Assembly (NCBI RefSeq): GCF_023015965.1
Contig: NZ_JALKAN010000002.1
Location: 434,001 to 498,000 of the forward strand
From: Allomuricauda sp. F6463D
GTDB lineage: Bacteria; Bacteroidota; Bacteroidia; Flavobacteriales; Flavobacteriaceae
Length of the DNA: 64,000 bases
Reading direction: 5' to 3'
Below, piece by piece: positions 8,962 to 17,436 of the stretch; position 1 is the first letter of the stretch; each line of letters starts with the position of its first letter. The notes beneath the pieces are model-generated. The model was given only the letters and a program-made list of their open reading frames with translations. It had not been told where the DNA came from and did no database searches. The position numbers and the translations under genes are program-made.

Positions 8962-9744
8962 TCATGATCCTGGGAAATCTGCTTTGCGTTTTTCCAAAAA
9001 TGCGGAGGTTCCTTCTTTAAAGTCATCCGTTCCAAAGCAATTGCCAAAGGCATCTATTTCCACCGAATAACCATCAGCTTCATACTTAAAACCAGCATTT
9101 ATCGCTTTTATTGCGTGTTTTATGGCAACCATGGAATTATTCGATATCCTGCTCCCAATTTTTACACAAAACGGCAACAACTCTTCGGAAGATACTACAT
9201 GATTGACCAATCCGTAACCAAAAGCTACATCGGAATCGATCATGCCTGCAGTCATGATCATTTCCATGGCCCTTCCTTTTCCAACCAATTGAGGCAATCG
9301 CTGTGTCCCACCATATCCGGGTATAACACCTAATGAAACTTCTGGTAGACCCATTCTGGCATTGCTGCTGGCCACTCTAAAATGACATGCCATGGCCAAC
9401 TCCAAACCACCTCCAAGAGCAAATCCATTGATAGCTGCTATTACAGGGGTTGAAAGATTTTCCACCAAATCGAATAAATTTCGCTGACCGGACGCCGCCA
9501 ACTGACGACCTTCTTTTACCGAAAAATGAGCAAATTCAGAGATATCTGCACCTGCTACAAAAGCTTTTTCTCCCTTTCCAGTAATAATGATCACCTTAAT
9601 ATCTTTATCCTCATCCAGCTCCTTAAACGCCACATGCAGTTCCTCTATAGTTCTTTTATTGAGGGCATTGAGCTTTTTTGGCCTGTTTATGGTTATCGTG
9701 GCCAGATTGTTTTCTTCTTCAATGTAGATGTTTTCGAAATCCAT
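8962..9744 (-). CDS. Enoyl-CoA hydratase/isomerase family (crotonase)
   Basis: This 260-residue cytosolic enzyme hydrates trans-2-enoyl-CoA to 3-hydroxyacyl-CoA, probably in beta-oxidation or amino-acid degradation. The crotonase features are all present: AFVAGADISEF (~61-71) forming part of the CoA/oxyanion site, NGFALGGGLELAMAC with catalytic Glu115, and GLPEVSLGVIPGYGGTQRLP with catalytic Glu135. Both glutamates are 20 residues apart, as in mitochondrial crotonase, so hydratase activity is likely retained. Length is normal. The neighbours are a sensor kinase upstream (46-base gap) and an unknown secreted protein downstream; no other fatty-acid gene is nearby, so its pathway is not shown by context. 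Confidence 0.92.
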   Translation of the reverse strand: MDFENIYIEEENNLATITINRPKKLNALNKRTIEELHVAFKELDEDKDIKVIIITGKGEKAFVAGADISEFAHFSVKEGRQLAASGQRNLFDLVENLSTPVIAAINGFALGGGLELAMACHFRVASSNARMGLPEVSLGVIPGYGGTQRLPQLVGKGRAMEMIMTAGMIDSDVAFGYGLVNHVVSSEELLPFCVKIGSRISNNSMVAIKHAIKAINAGFKYEADGYSVEIDAFGNCFGTDDFKEGTSAFLEKRKADFPGS

Positions 9745-9790
9745 ATGTATACTAATGTTTGAAACGGCTTATAATATTTAACCGAAACTA

Positions 9791-11299
9791 TTATTGTTGT
9801 TCTTTTGGAAATTTGACACAAAAAACCGTCCCTTTACCAACTTTTGAAGTAAAAGTAATGGTTCCTCCATAGTTTTCCACAATGTTCTTTACCATACCCA
9901 AACCGAGTCCGGTTCCACTAGATTTAGTGGTAAACTTAGGTTCAAAAATCTTGTCTTTATACTCATCGGAGATTCCTACCCCATTATCAGCAACAGAAAT
10001 TTTTACTTCTGGGCCATCGGACGCAACGGTGACCAAAATTCGTGGTGAATCTACACCAGGTACTGCTTGTGTCGCATTTTTTACCAAATTCGTAATTACA
10101 CGTATGAGTTGAGTACGATCTAATTTGGCGATAATTTCTTCTTCGTCAGCAATAAAATGAATGTAATCCTCGGTAAAGATCTCCAGGGCCAGCCTTACAA
10201 CTTTAATCACGTTCAAGGTCTCATTTTGTTGGGCAGGCATATCCGCAAAACTTGAAAACGCCGTGGCAATGTTGCTCATGGTGTCAATTTGTTGGATCAA
10301 GGTTTTGGAGAACTCCTTTACCTTTTTATGGATATCAGGGTCATTGGGATCGAACTTAAGCTCAAAACTCTGTACGGAAAGGCGCAAGGGCGTTAACGGG
10401 TTTTTTATTTCGTGAGCCACTTGTTTGGCCATTTCTCGCCAGGCCTGTTCTCGTTCACTTCTGGCCAATTTTACCGCACTTTCCTCCAACTCATCAATCA
10501 TACTATTGTAAGAATCTACCAATTTGCCAATTTCTTCACCCGGACTTTCCAAATAAATTTTTTCGTTCTCTTGGGTCAAGTTGGTGCGGTTCATTTTATC
10601 TGAAACCGCCTGAAGTGACCTTGTGATGTATTTAGAAATGAAATAAGCCAAAACAATGGCAATTATGAGCATTAAAACATACACCATCCCCAACCTGAAG
10701 AGAAATTCACGAAGCTCCATATTATTGAAGGTGTTATCTTCAAAATAAGGAAGGTGCAATATCCCTATAGGTTTAAATTTGAGGTCGTGGATAAAGGTAT
10801 AAGTAGACTGATAATTGTCTCCTGCCGCCCTTTTTACCTCTACAAATCGAGTTTCGCCACTCTCCCTCAAAACATTGAGCACTTCTGCATCAAGACACGC
10901 GGCAATTATATTCGACTCGAAACTTGGCCGTGAATTTTTAACCAGATTGCCCTCCAAATCATAGATGCTGAAATTTACATTTTGAATGTTGGCAATCTTA
11001 TAAATTTCCTCACTAAAAATAAGGTGCAAGTTTTCCGTGGTGACCGGATATGTTGTTTCCTGTAAGGTATAATTGATACTTTTAAGCAGTTGTTCCTCCT
11101 TGCGTTCCAATCTTTCAGTATGGTAGTCGTTCCCTTGTTCTTTATATTGATAGATCGTAACACCAGCAATAAGAACGGAGGCAAGCACCACCAAGGTGAT
11201 CATGGCAACAAATATGCGTGAACGTAAGGAAAGTTTTCTTAACAAGCTCGCTGGATTTGATGTTAAATTTAAGCAATTATCGAGCCAAATATGATTCAA
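9791..11299 (-). CDS. NtrY-like transmembrane sensor histidine kinase
   Basis: This ~500-residue inner-membrane kinase has TM1 at ~29-50, a ~150-residue periplasmic sensor region, and TM2 at ~203-224. A HAMP segment (~222-275) leads to a HisKA domain with HEIKNPLTPLRLS (phospho-His296) and an HATPase domain with N-box NLVKNATQAV (~404-413), DNGVGI (~438) and GTGLGLGMVKNIVE (~462). HEIKNPLTPL is typical of NtrY-type kinases that control sigma54 response regulators. No response regulator is adjacent. The reported frame begins with TTG at 11299; no ATG occurs before the first membrane segment and a TTG at 11245 is an alternative, so the exact start is unresolved. Confidence 0.88.
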   Translation of the reverse strand: MNHIWLDNCLNLTSNPASLLRKLSLRSRIFVAMITLVVLASVLIAGVTIYQYKEQGNDYHTERLERKEEQLLKSINYTLQETTYPVTTENLHLIFSEEIYKIANIQNVNFSIYDLEGNLVKNSRPSFESNIIAACLDAEVLNVLRESGETRFVEVKRAAGDNYQSTYTFIHDLKFKPIGILHLPYFEDNTFNNMELREFLFRLGMVYVLMLIIAIVLAYFISKYITRSLQAVSDKMNRTNLTQENEKIYLESPGEEIGKLVDSYNSMIDELEESAVKLARSEREQAWREMAKQVAHEIKNPLTPLRLSVQSFELKFDPNDPDIHKKVKEFSKTLIQQIDTMSNIATAFSSFADMPAQQNETLNVIKVVRLALEIFTEDYIHFIADEEEIIAKLDRTQLIRVITNLVKNATQAVPGVDSPRILVTVASDGPEVKISVADNGVGISDEYKDKIFEPKFTTKSSGTGLGLGMVKNIVENYGGTITFTSKVGKGTVFCVKFPKEQQ

Positions 11300-11379
11300 G
11301 CGATAAGAGCATGTTTAAATACAAATAAAATGCAACCTATTTTCCCCATCGTAAAAGTTTCGGCTCTGGTTAGGTGACT

Positions 11380-11925
11380 TTACGCATTTGGATTTCTATC
11401 CCGTATTTTCTTATACCATCGAATACCCAACATCAAAAGTATCATAAGCGCAAACATGCCCACTATGCCATAGATCCAATTGAAAGCACTTTTTAAAACT
11501 ACCAAAAAAACAACCGCAAAAAGAATTATTGTGGCCACCTCGTTCCAAATACGCATAAATTTGGATGTGTATTTAACCTCATCTTTTTGTAGTTGCTTAA
11601 ATATCTGATGGCATTTAAAATGATAAGCAAAAAGAAGTCCTACAAACAACAATTTTACATGCATCCATGGTTGTTGTAACCAACCCGGCATCAAAATCAA
11701 TAACCAAATGGCCGTGAGGGTACATAAAATTGCTGATGGCCATGTAATAATATTCCACAGCCGCTTTGTCATCAACTTTAGTTGATCGCTTAGGATTTCT
11801 TTATCCGGTGATGGTTTTTGCCAAGCCTCAATATGGTAAATAAACAATCTTGGAATGTAGAACAAACCTGCAAACCAAGTCACCACAAAGATCAAGTGCA
11901 ACGATTTTATATACGGGTACAACAA
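11380..11925 (-). CDS. hemJ: HemJ-type protoporphyrinogen IX oxidase
   Basis: This 181-residue four-helix membrane protein belongs to the HemJ (UPF0093) family, which oxidises protoporphyrinogen IX to protoporphyrin IX, the penultimate step of heme synthesis. The conserved N-terminal helix LYPYIKSLHLIFVVTWFAGL contains His10, followed by FYIPRLF (Arg26) and YH (His31), and MTKRLWNIITWP near 75. The start is a TTG: a TAA stop lies immediately upstream in frame and no ATG occurs near the conserved N-terminus, so 11925 (or a GTG inside the first helix) must be used. It stands apart from the main heme operon at 31.8-38.6 kb but completes that pathway. Confidence 0.88.
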   Translation of the reverse strand: MLYPYIKSLHLIFVVTWFAGLFYIPRLFIYHIEAWQKPSPDKEILSDQLKLMTKRLWNIITWPSAILCTLTAIWLLILMPGWLQQPWMHVKLLFVGLLFAYHFKCHQIFKQLQKDEVKYTSKFMRIWNEVATIILFAVVFLVVLKSAFNWIYGIVGMFALMILLMLGIRWYKKIRDRNPNA

Positions 11926-12104
11926 TTATCTAGTTTTACGTATTACATTCTGATGGCACCAATGCCATTTGTCCAAAGTTTGGCGTTAAAATTAGGTATT
12001 TCCCTATTCATTAAGGCTCCTGCTCCTTGTTTTAATCCAACCATTGGCAACCAAGGGTTGATTTATATACTTTAAAGGTTAATGTATTGTTCAGATATTT
12101 AAGA

Positions 12105-12141
12105 TAAAACAAAGCCCTCATGAAAAACATAAGGGCTTTGT
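12105..12141 (-). terminator. Intrinsic terminator of the BNR-repeat protein gene
   Basis: The inverted repeat ACAAAGCCCT / AGGGCTTTGT (12109-12118 and 12132-12141) with a 13-base loop is followed on the minus strand by a TTTT run. It begins 5 bases past the stop codon of the gene ending at 12147. Confidence 0.8.
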
Positions 12142-12146
12142 ACCAT

Positions 12147-15100
12147 TTAGTCCTCTATACTCAAATAATCTAATTCGAGTTGATTGAATTCATTATTAAA
12201 TGCTCCAATTTCTTTATCCAAAAGGGTGTCAAAAGTGGTCAACTGTGCATTAATTTTTCTCGAAAGTTCATTTTTAACGGCAATATCCTGGTCTGTAGGT
12301 GGAAAATCATCCCTGGAAACCAAGCTATTTAAGTGCGCCAACTTATTGGTCAGCTTTATCGGGAAATTCAAGGGGTCTTGATTACTTCTATTCTTGGTTT
12401 GATACAGTTCCTTTTCTATAGCTCCAAAATCTTCCTTCATTTTTTTGGCTTTATCCACCAAGGTTTTGGTAACCGCTTCATTTTCATATTTTTTAATGAA
12501 CTCATCCAGCTTACCATTAACACTTCTGATTTTTTTAATGGATTGATGTGCCCTGTCAACAGTTTCGTTCACTTCGGTGATAAAGTCATATTGTTTTTGC
12601 ATATCGGCAACAGAGACTTCAGCTCTTGGGTCGGGAAGAATGGTGAAATTCTCTGTTTGAGCACTTCCATTTACATTTAAACTTACTTTATATGTTCCTG
12701 GTACGGCCTTTGGTCCATTTAGATTAGCTGACCAAAGAATCATCCCCTCCAATCTTTCGGCGCCTTTGCCACGAGTATTCCACACAAATGTGTTCCCTCC
12801 TTTTTTAGCCTCAAGTTTTTTGCCCTTTTCTTTGGCATAGGTACTGTATGTTACCAGCGTATCCCCATTCATTTTGGTAAAGGTCAATGCAACGCTGTCC
12901 TTTTCTGTAAAATCGTTCAAATAAAAATGTGTAATTACACCATTGGCCAAGTTTTCACCTTCGGTCTTGGATGGTTGACTGGCTTTTCTTCCTTTGGTCC
13001 TATAACTATCCCTTGGCTTGTACAAGACTACATCGGCCGATTTCTTTTCATTGTCTAGTTGATGTATTACAGTAAGGTCATCTATAACCCAAACACTCCT
13101 GCCTTGTGTGGCTACGATCAAGTTATCGTCTTTAATGGCTAGGTCTGTTATGGGAACAATAGGAAGGTTCAATTGAAATTTCTCCCATTTTGCACCATCA
13201 TTAAAGGAAATGTACATACCTGTTTCCGTACCTGCGTACAACAATCCTTTTTGCTTTGGATCTTCCCTTACCACACGGGTAAAATGTTCGTTTTCGATAC
13301 CATTGGTGATTTTGGTCCATGTTTTACCATAGTCGGTAGTTTTGTACAGGTATGGAGCAAAGTCTCCTAATTTGTATCGCGTCGCAGCCACGTAGCAAGT
13401 GCCTTCATCAAAATAAGATGGCTCTATACTGTTTATCATGTTCCACTCTGGCATATTCGGAGGCGTAACGTTTTCCCACGTTTGTCCACCATCTTTGGTA
13501 ACATGGATCAAACCGTCGTCACTGCCCACCCAAAGTAATCCTTCTTTTAAAGGACTTTCATTAGCGGCAAAAATGGTGCAATAATACTCTACACTGGTAT
13601 TATCCTGAGTTATGGGGCCACCACTGGAACCAAGTTTGGTAGGGTCGTTACGGGTCAAATCATCACTCAATAACTCCCAGCTCTGGCCCTCATTGGTGGT
13701 CATATGCACGTGATTGGAAAAGGTGTACAATTTTTTAGGGTCGTGCTTACTGAACATTATAGGAAAGTTCCACTGAAAGCGGTACTTCATTCCTTCTGCT
13801 CCATAACCCATAGGGTTATCCGGCCATACATTAATACCTCTTACCGTATTGTTTTTATGGTTTACACGGGTTAAGTACCCACCATAACTTCCACCATAAA
13901 CAATATCGTTATTTGTAGGATCCACCGCAATATGTGCAGATTCACCACCTGCTGTTGGCTCCCAATCATCCTCACCAATAGATCCATCATCACTTCTATA
14001 GTTTATTCTTAACGTTGAATTATCCTGCTGGGCCACATAAATTCGATATGGGAAAGCATTGTCCGTGGTAACTCTATAAAACTGTGCTGTTGGCTGATTG
14101 TGATAAGTGCTCCATGTTTCGCCCCCATCATAGGTGACTTGCGCACCTCCATCATCTGCCATGATCATACGGTTGGAATCCTCTGGAGCAATCCAAAGAT
14201 CATGATGATCACCATGTGGAGCACTGGACGATTCAAAAGTTTTTCCTCCGTCCGTACTTTTATGATAGCTCACATTTAGCACATAAACCACATCTTCATT
14301 ATTGGTATCCGCATACACCCTAGTATAGTACCATGCACGTTGTCTTAGTTTTCGTTCGCTGTTGACAAGGGCCCAAGTTTCACCACCATCTTCCGATCGG
14401 TACAATCCTCCCTTGTCCTTATTTTCCACAATGGCCCAAACCCTGTTACTATTCTGTGGCGAAACGGCTACGCCAATAATTCCCAAAGTGTCCGTTGCGA
14501 AACCTTCATTTTTAGAAATTTCCGTCCAAGTTTCACCGCTATCAGTACTTTTCCAAAGTGCAGACCCTTCGCCTCCACTGCTCAAACTGTAAGGTGTCCG
14601 TTGTACCCTCCATGTCGATGCGTATAAAACGCGAGGATTGTTGGGGTCAAAAATCAAGTCGACCGCTCCAGCCATATCATTGGTATAAAGTACTTTTTTC
14701 CAAGACTCTCCCCCATCTGTACTTTTATAAACCCCACGCTCTGTGGTTGGTTTATACAAATTCCCCATTACAGCTGCATATACAATATTGTGGTCTTTGG
14801 GATGAATTCGCATACGGGATATATGCCTACTTTTATCCAAGCCCAAGGATTTCCATGTTTTTCCTGCATCTTCGGTTTTCCAAACTCCGTAGCCGGAGGA
14901 CACATTGCCTCGAACCGTCTTTTCTCCTCCTCCTACATATATAACATTATGGTCACTTTGGGCCACCTCAACAGCTCCAATACTTCCACCAAAATAACCG
15001 TCGGAAATATTACCCCACGAACGTCCGCCATCGGTAGTTCTCCAAACACCACCTCCTGTGGCTCCAAAATAAAAAAGATTGGGTTCTCCTGGCACACCGG

Positions 15101-15281
15101 TAACAGTTCCGGAACGGCCACCTCGAAAAGGGCCAATCAATCTATATTCCAAGCTAGAGTATAATTTTTCGGGATACTCTGGTGTGCTTTGATTTTTGTT
15201 CCTTCGCTGGGAATGAACAGGGGAAATAAACAATGATACGGTAAGCATGAGCATACCGATTTTGAAAAAGCAAGTCTTCAT
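12147..15281 (-). CDS. Secreted BNR/sortilin-like beta-propeller protein (1044 residues)
   Basis: The protein has a signal peptide (hydrophobic stretch ending PVHSQ near residue 25), then about eleven Asp-box/BNR motifs of the form S/TxDxGxTW: TTDGGRSW, TEDAGKTW, STDGGESW, STDSGETW, SEDGGETW, STDGGKTF, TYDGGETW, TTNEGQSW, TKDGGQTW, TTDYGKTW and NDGAKW. They build two consecutive propellers covering roughly residues 40-760. A C-terminal ~250 residues form a beta-sandwich-like part (ILPDPRAEVS region) followed by a helical tail. Such proteins are widespread in Bacteroidetes and are usually annotated as glycosyl hydrolase or VPS10-like, but catalytic residues have not been shown, so enzymatic activity is not claimed. 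No T9SS tail or lipobox is seen. Confidence 0.85.
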   Translation of the reverse strand: MKTCFFKIGMLMLTVSLFISPVHSQRRNKNQSTPEYPEKLYSSLEYRLIGPFRGGRSGTVTGVPGEPNLFYFGATGGGVWRTTDGGRSWGNISDGYFGGSIGAVEVAQSDHNVIYVGGGEKTVRGNVSSGYGVWKTEDAGKTWKSLGLDKSRHISRMRIHPKDHNIVYAAVMGNLYKPTTERGVYKSTDGGESWKKVLYTNDMAGAVDLIFDPNNPRVLYASTWRVQRTPYSLSSGGEGSALWKSTDSGETWTEISKNEGFATDTLGIIGVAVSPQNSNRVWAIVENKDKGGLYRSEDGGETWALVNSERKLRQRAWYYTRVYADTNNEDVVYVLNVSYHKSTDGGKTFESSSAPHGDHHDLWIAPEDSNRMIMADDGGAQVTYDGGETWSTYHNQPTAQFYRVTTDNAFPYRIYVAQQDNSTLRINYRSDDGSIGEDDWEPTAGGESAHIAVDPTNNDIVYGGSYGGYLTRVNHKNNTVRGINVWPDNPMGYGAEGMKYRFQWNFPIMFSKHDPKKLYTFSNHVHMTTNEGQSWELLSDDLTRNDPTKLGSSGGPITQDNTSVEYYCTIFAANESPLKEGLLWVGSDDGLIHVTKDGGQTWENVTPPNMPEWNMINSIEPSYFDEGTCYVAATRYKLGDFAPYLYKTTDYGKTWTKITNGIENEHFTRVVREDPKQKGLLYAGTETGMYISFNDGAKWEKFQLNLPIVPITDLAIKDDNLIVATQGRSVWVIDDLTVIHQLDNEKKSADVVLYKPRDSYRTKGRKASQPSKTEGENLANGVITHFYLNDFTEKDSVALTFTKMNGDTLVTYSTYAKEKGKKLEAKKGGNTFVWNTRGKGAERLEGMILWSANLNGPKAVPGTYKVSLNVNGSAQTENFTILPDPRAEVSVADMQKQYDFITEVNETVDRAHQSIKKIRSVNGKLDEFIKKYENEAVTKTLVDKAKKMKEDFGAIEKELYQTKNRSNQDPLNFPIKLTNKLAHLNSLVSRDDFPPTDQDIAVKNELSRKINAQLTTFDTLLDKEIGAFNNEFNQLELDYLSIED

Positions 15282-15469
15282 TTTAAATGTGTTGAATTAG
15301 CCAGTTTAAATGTAATAAAAAAGGATCTTGTAATTTGAGTAACAATTAAAAAATCTATGGAAATGGGCAACGCTTTGCATTTTGGAAAATTTAAAAAAAG
15401 CTACATTGCATGGCAAGACTATGCAAATCCTATGTGGTTCAGAAATATAAAAATGCAACCTGCCAAACC

Positions 15470-16894
15470 ATGAACAAAAGAGAATTTATCAAAAAAAGCA
15501 GTGTGGGAGCACTCGGAATTATGTTGGCCCCATCCATTTTAAAAGGAAGACTGCCGAAAGCAAAACTGCGAACGGCCCATATTGGTGTTGGCAACATGGG
15601 GATGGAAGACCTAAAAGCGATTTCGTCACATGCTGCGGTAGACGTTGTTGCCCTCTGTGATGTTGATGCCTTAAATCTATCCGCTGCCCACAAAATGCAT
15701 CCAGGGGCGCGGGTGTTTTTTGATTATCGAGCCATGTTGGAAGAAATGGGCGATGGGATAGATGCGGTTATCGTTTCCACACCGGACCACACCCATGCAC
15801 CGGCCTCACTGATGGCCATGGAAATGGACAAACCCGTATACTGTCAAAAACCATTGACGCACTACGTTTCTGAATCCAGGGAAATGAAAAGATTGGCCGC
15901 TGAAAAAGGATTGGTGACCCAAATGGGCATCCAAGTACATTCTTTTTACGATTATAAACTGGCCACGCTGCTGATCCAATCCGGAATTATTGGAAAGGTA
16001 CACACCGTACACGCTTGGTCCCCAAAAAACTGGGGATATGATGGCCCAATGCCCCAAGGCGAAGATCCCGTTCCAGAACAGTTAGATTGGAACCTTTGGT
16101 TGGGAACTTCCAAAAAACAGCCTTATAAAAAAGATATGTACCATCCTGGAAATTGGCGAAAACTTATGGATTATGGCTGTGGGACTTTAGGTGATATGGG
16201 CGTCCACATTTTTGATACCCCTTACAATGCTTTGCAGTTGGATGTTCCACGAACCATTACGACGGAATGCCGACCATCCAATGGATTTGGTTTCCCAGAA
16301 AAAAACACGGTTACTTATGAATTTCATGGCACTGAATACACCGGGAAATCCCTAAAATGGGTTTGGTACGACGGTCCCAGAGCGCCAGAACTGCACGAAG
16401 ACCTAATGTTACCGGGCATGGAAATGAAAAAAGGCAATAAATCTGCCGATAAAGCTGATGAAAACAGTATTTCCTTGGACGCAGGAGTTGCAGATGAGAA
16501 CGAATTGCCTGAACAAGGTGCCATGTTCGTAGGTGAAAAAGGACGTTTGCTTTTGCCTCACTTTATGCAATTGCCCAAGAAAATACGAAGAGGCAAGTAC
16601 GTGGATATTTCCAAAGAGATTGCAAAGGTTTCCGAAGCACATAATTTGGGTGAACCTATCCGAAATTACGGTACAGAAGGACCCAAGCACTACCACCAGT
16701 TTGTGGATGCCTGTTTGGGCAAGGATACCACTACCGCTCCTTTTGACTATGCGGCACGATTGACCGAAACCATTTTGTTGGGAACCATTGCTGGTCGTTT
16801 TCCGGGTGAGACACTTCATTGGGATGCGGAAACAGCTCAATTTAAAGAAGAAAAAGCCAATCAGTATTTGGCGGGGGATTATCGGAATTTTTAA
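15470..16894 (+). CDS. Gfo/Idh/MocA-family oxidoreductase with Tat-like signal (second paralogue)
   Basis: The ATG at 15470 gives a 474-residue protein beginning MNKREFIKKSSVGALG, a Tat-like signal with KR in place of RR, followed by a hydrophobic segment ending near ILKG. The frame continues upstream to 15410, but the extra 20 residues would precede the signal and are unlikely. The nucleotide-binding turn is GVGNMG; STPDHTHAPA and QKPLTHYVSESR (the QKP variant of EKP) define the family. It resembles the protein at 3606 across its length but carries an insertion rich in Lys, Asp and Glu near residues 340-360. It is followed after 19 bases by the DinB-like gene and then a peptidase gene, so it heads a three-gene operon. 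Substrate unknown. Confidence 0.87.
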   Translation: MNKREFIKKSSVGALGIMLAPSILKGRLPKAKLRTAHIGVGNMGMEDLKAISSHAAVDVVALCDVDALNLSAAHKMHPGARVFFDYRAMLEEMGDGIDAVIVSTPDHTHAPASLMAMEMDKPVYCQKPLTHYVSESREMKRLAAEKGLVTQMGIQVHSFYDYKLATLLIQSGIIGKVHTVHAWSPKNWGYDGPMPQGEDPVPEQLDWNLWLGTSKKQPYKKDMYHPGNWRKLMDYGCGTLGDMGVHIFDTPYNALQLDVPRTITTECRPSNGFGFPEKNTVTYEFHGTEYTGKSLKWVWYDGPRAPELHEDLMLPGMEMKKGNKSADKADENSISLDAGVADENELPEQGAMFVGEKGRLLLPHFMQLPKKIRRGKYVDISKEIAKVSEAHNLGEPIRNYGTEGPKHYHQFVDACLGKDTTTAPFDYAARLTETILLGTIAGRFPGETLHWDAETAQFKEEKANQYLAGDYRNF

Positions 16895-16913
16895 TGATTA
16901 AAACATATTTGTC

Positions 16914-17417
16914 ATGTCAAGAATACAAGAATACTGGCTTAGTGGCCCCATTGCCGGGGTACCTGCACTTTTACAGCCTTCGGCGCATGCCCTGTTACAG
17001 TCCGTTCGCGAGGTAAAGGGCTATTTGGCGGACTTCCCTGAAGAAAAACTTTGGGAACAACCTTTTGGAAGGGCTTCTGTCGGGTTTCATCTGAGGCATT
17101 TTACCGGGGTACTGGACCGATTGATGACCTATGCCAAGGAAGAATCGTTGACGGATGCACAGTTCCAATTCCTAAAAAATGAAGGCAACGGAGAGAATGC
17201 CCCTTCAGCACAAGAAATGATTACGGATTTTGAACAAAAAGTGGACGAAGCTTTGGCCTATTTTAAAACACTGCCGGAATCCGCATTGACCGAAGCCCGG
17301 TTTGTAGGCCGCAAAAAATTGCCCACCACCGTGATCGGATTACTTTTTCATGCCGCCGAGCATAGCCAACGCCATGTAGGACAATTGTTGGTAACGGTGA
17401 GTGCTTTGAAAAATTGA
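16914..17417 (+). CDS. DinB-like metal-dependent protein
   Basis: This 167-residue protein fits the DinB/YfiT four-helix-bundle superfamily. Candidate metal ligands are in two segments: HLRHFTGVLDRL (His59 and His62) and FHAAEHSQRHVGQL (His146, His150, His154). In this superfamily a three-His site binds Zn or Ni; some members are thiol transferases (bacillithiol, mycothiol), most are uncharacterised. There is no signal peptide, so it is cytosolic. It sits 19 bases after the oxidoreductase and 19 bases before the P1 peptidase. Flavobacterial DinB-like proteins of this size are common, and no specific function should be assumed. Confidence 0.8.
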   Translation: MSRIQEYWLSGPIAGVPALLQPSAHALLQSVREVKGYLADFPEEKLWEQPFGRASVGFHLRHFTGVLDRLMTYAKEESLTDAQFQFLKNEGNGENAPSAQEMITDFEQKVDEALAYFKTLPESALTEARFVGRKKLPTTVIGLLFHAAEHSQRHVGQLLVTVSALKN

Positions 17418-17436
17418 ACATTCCAATATAGATAAA

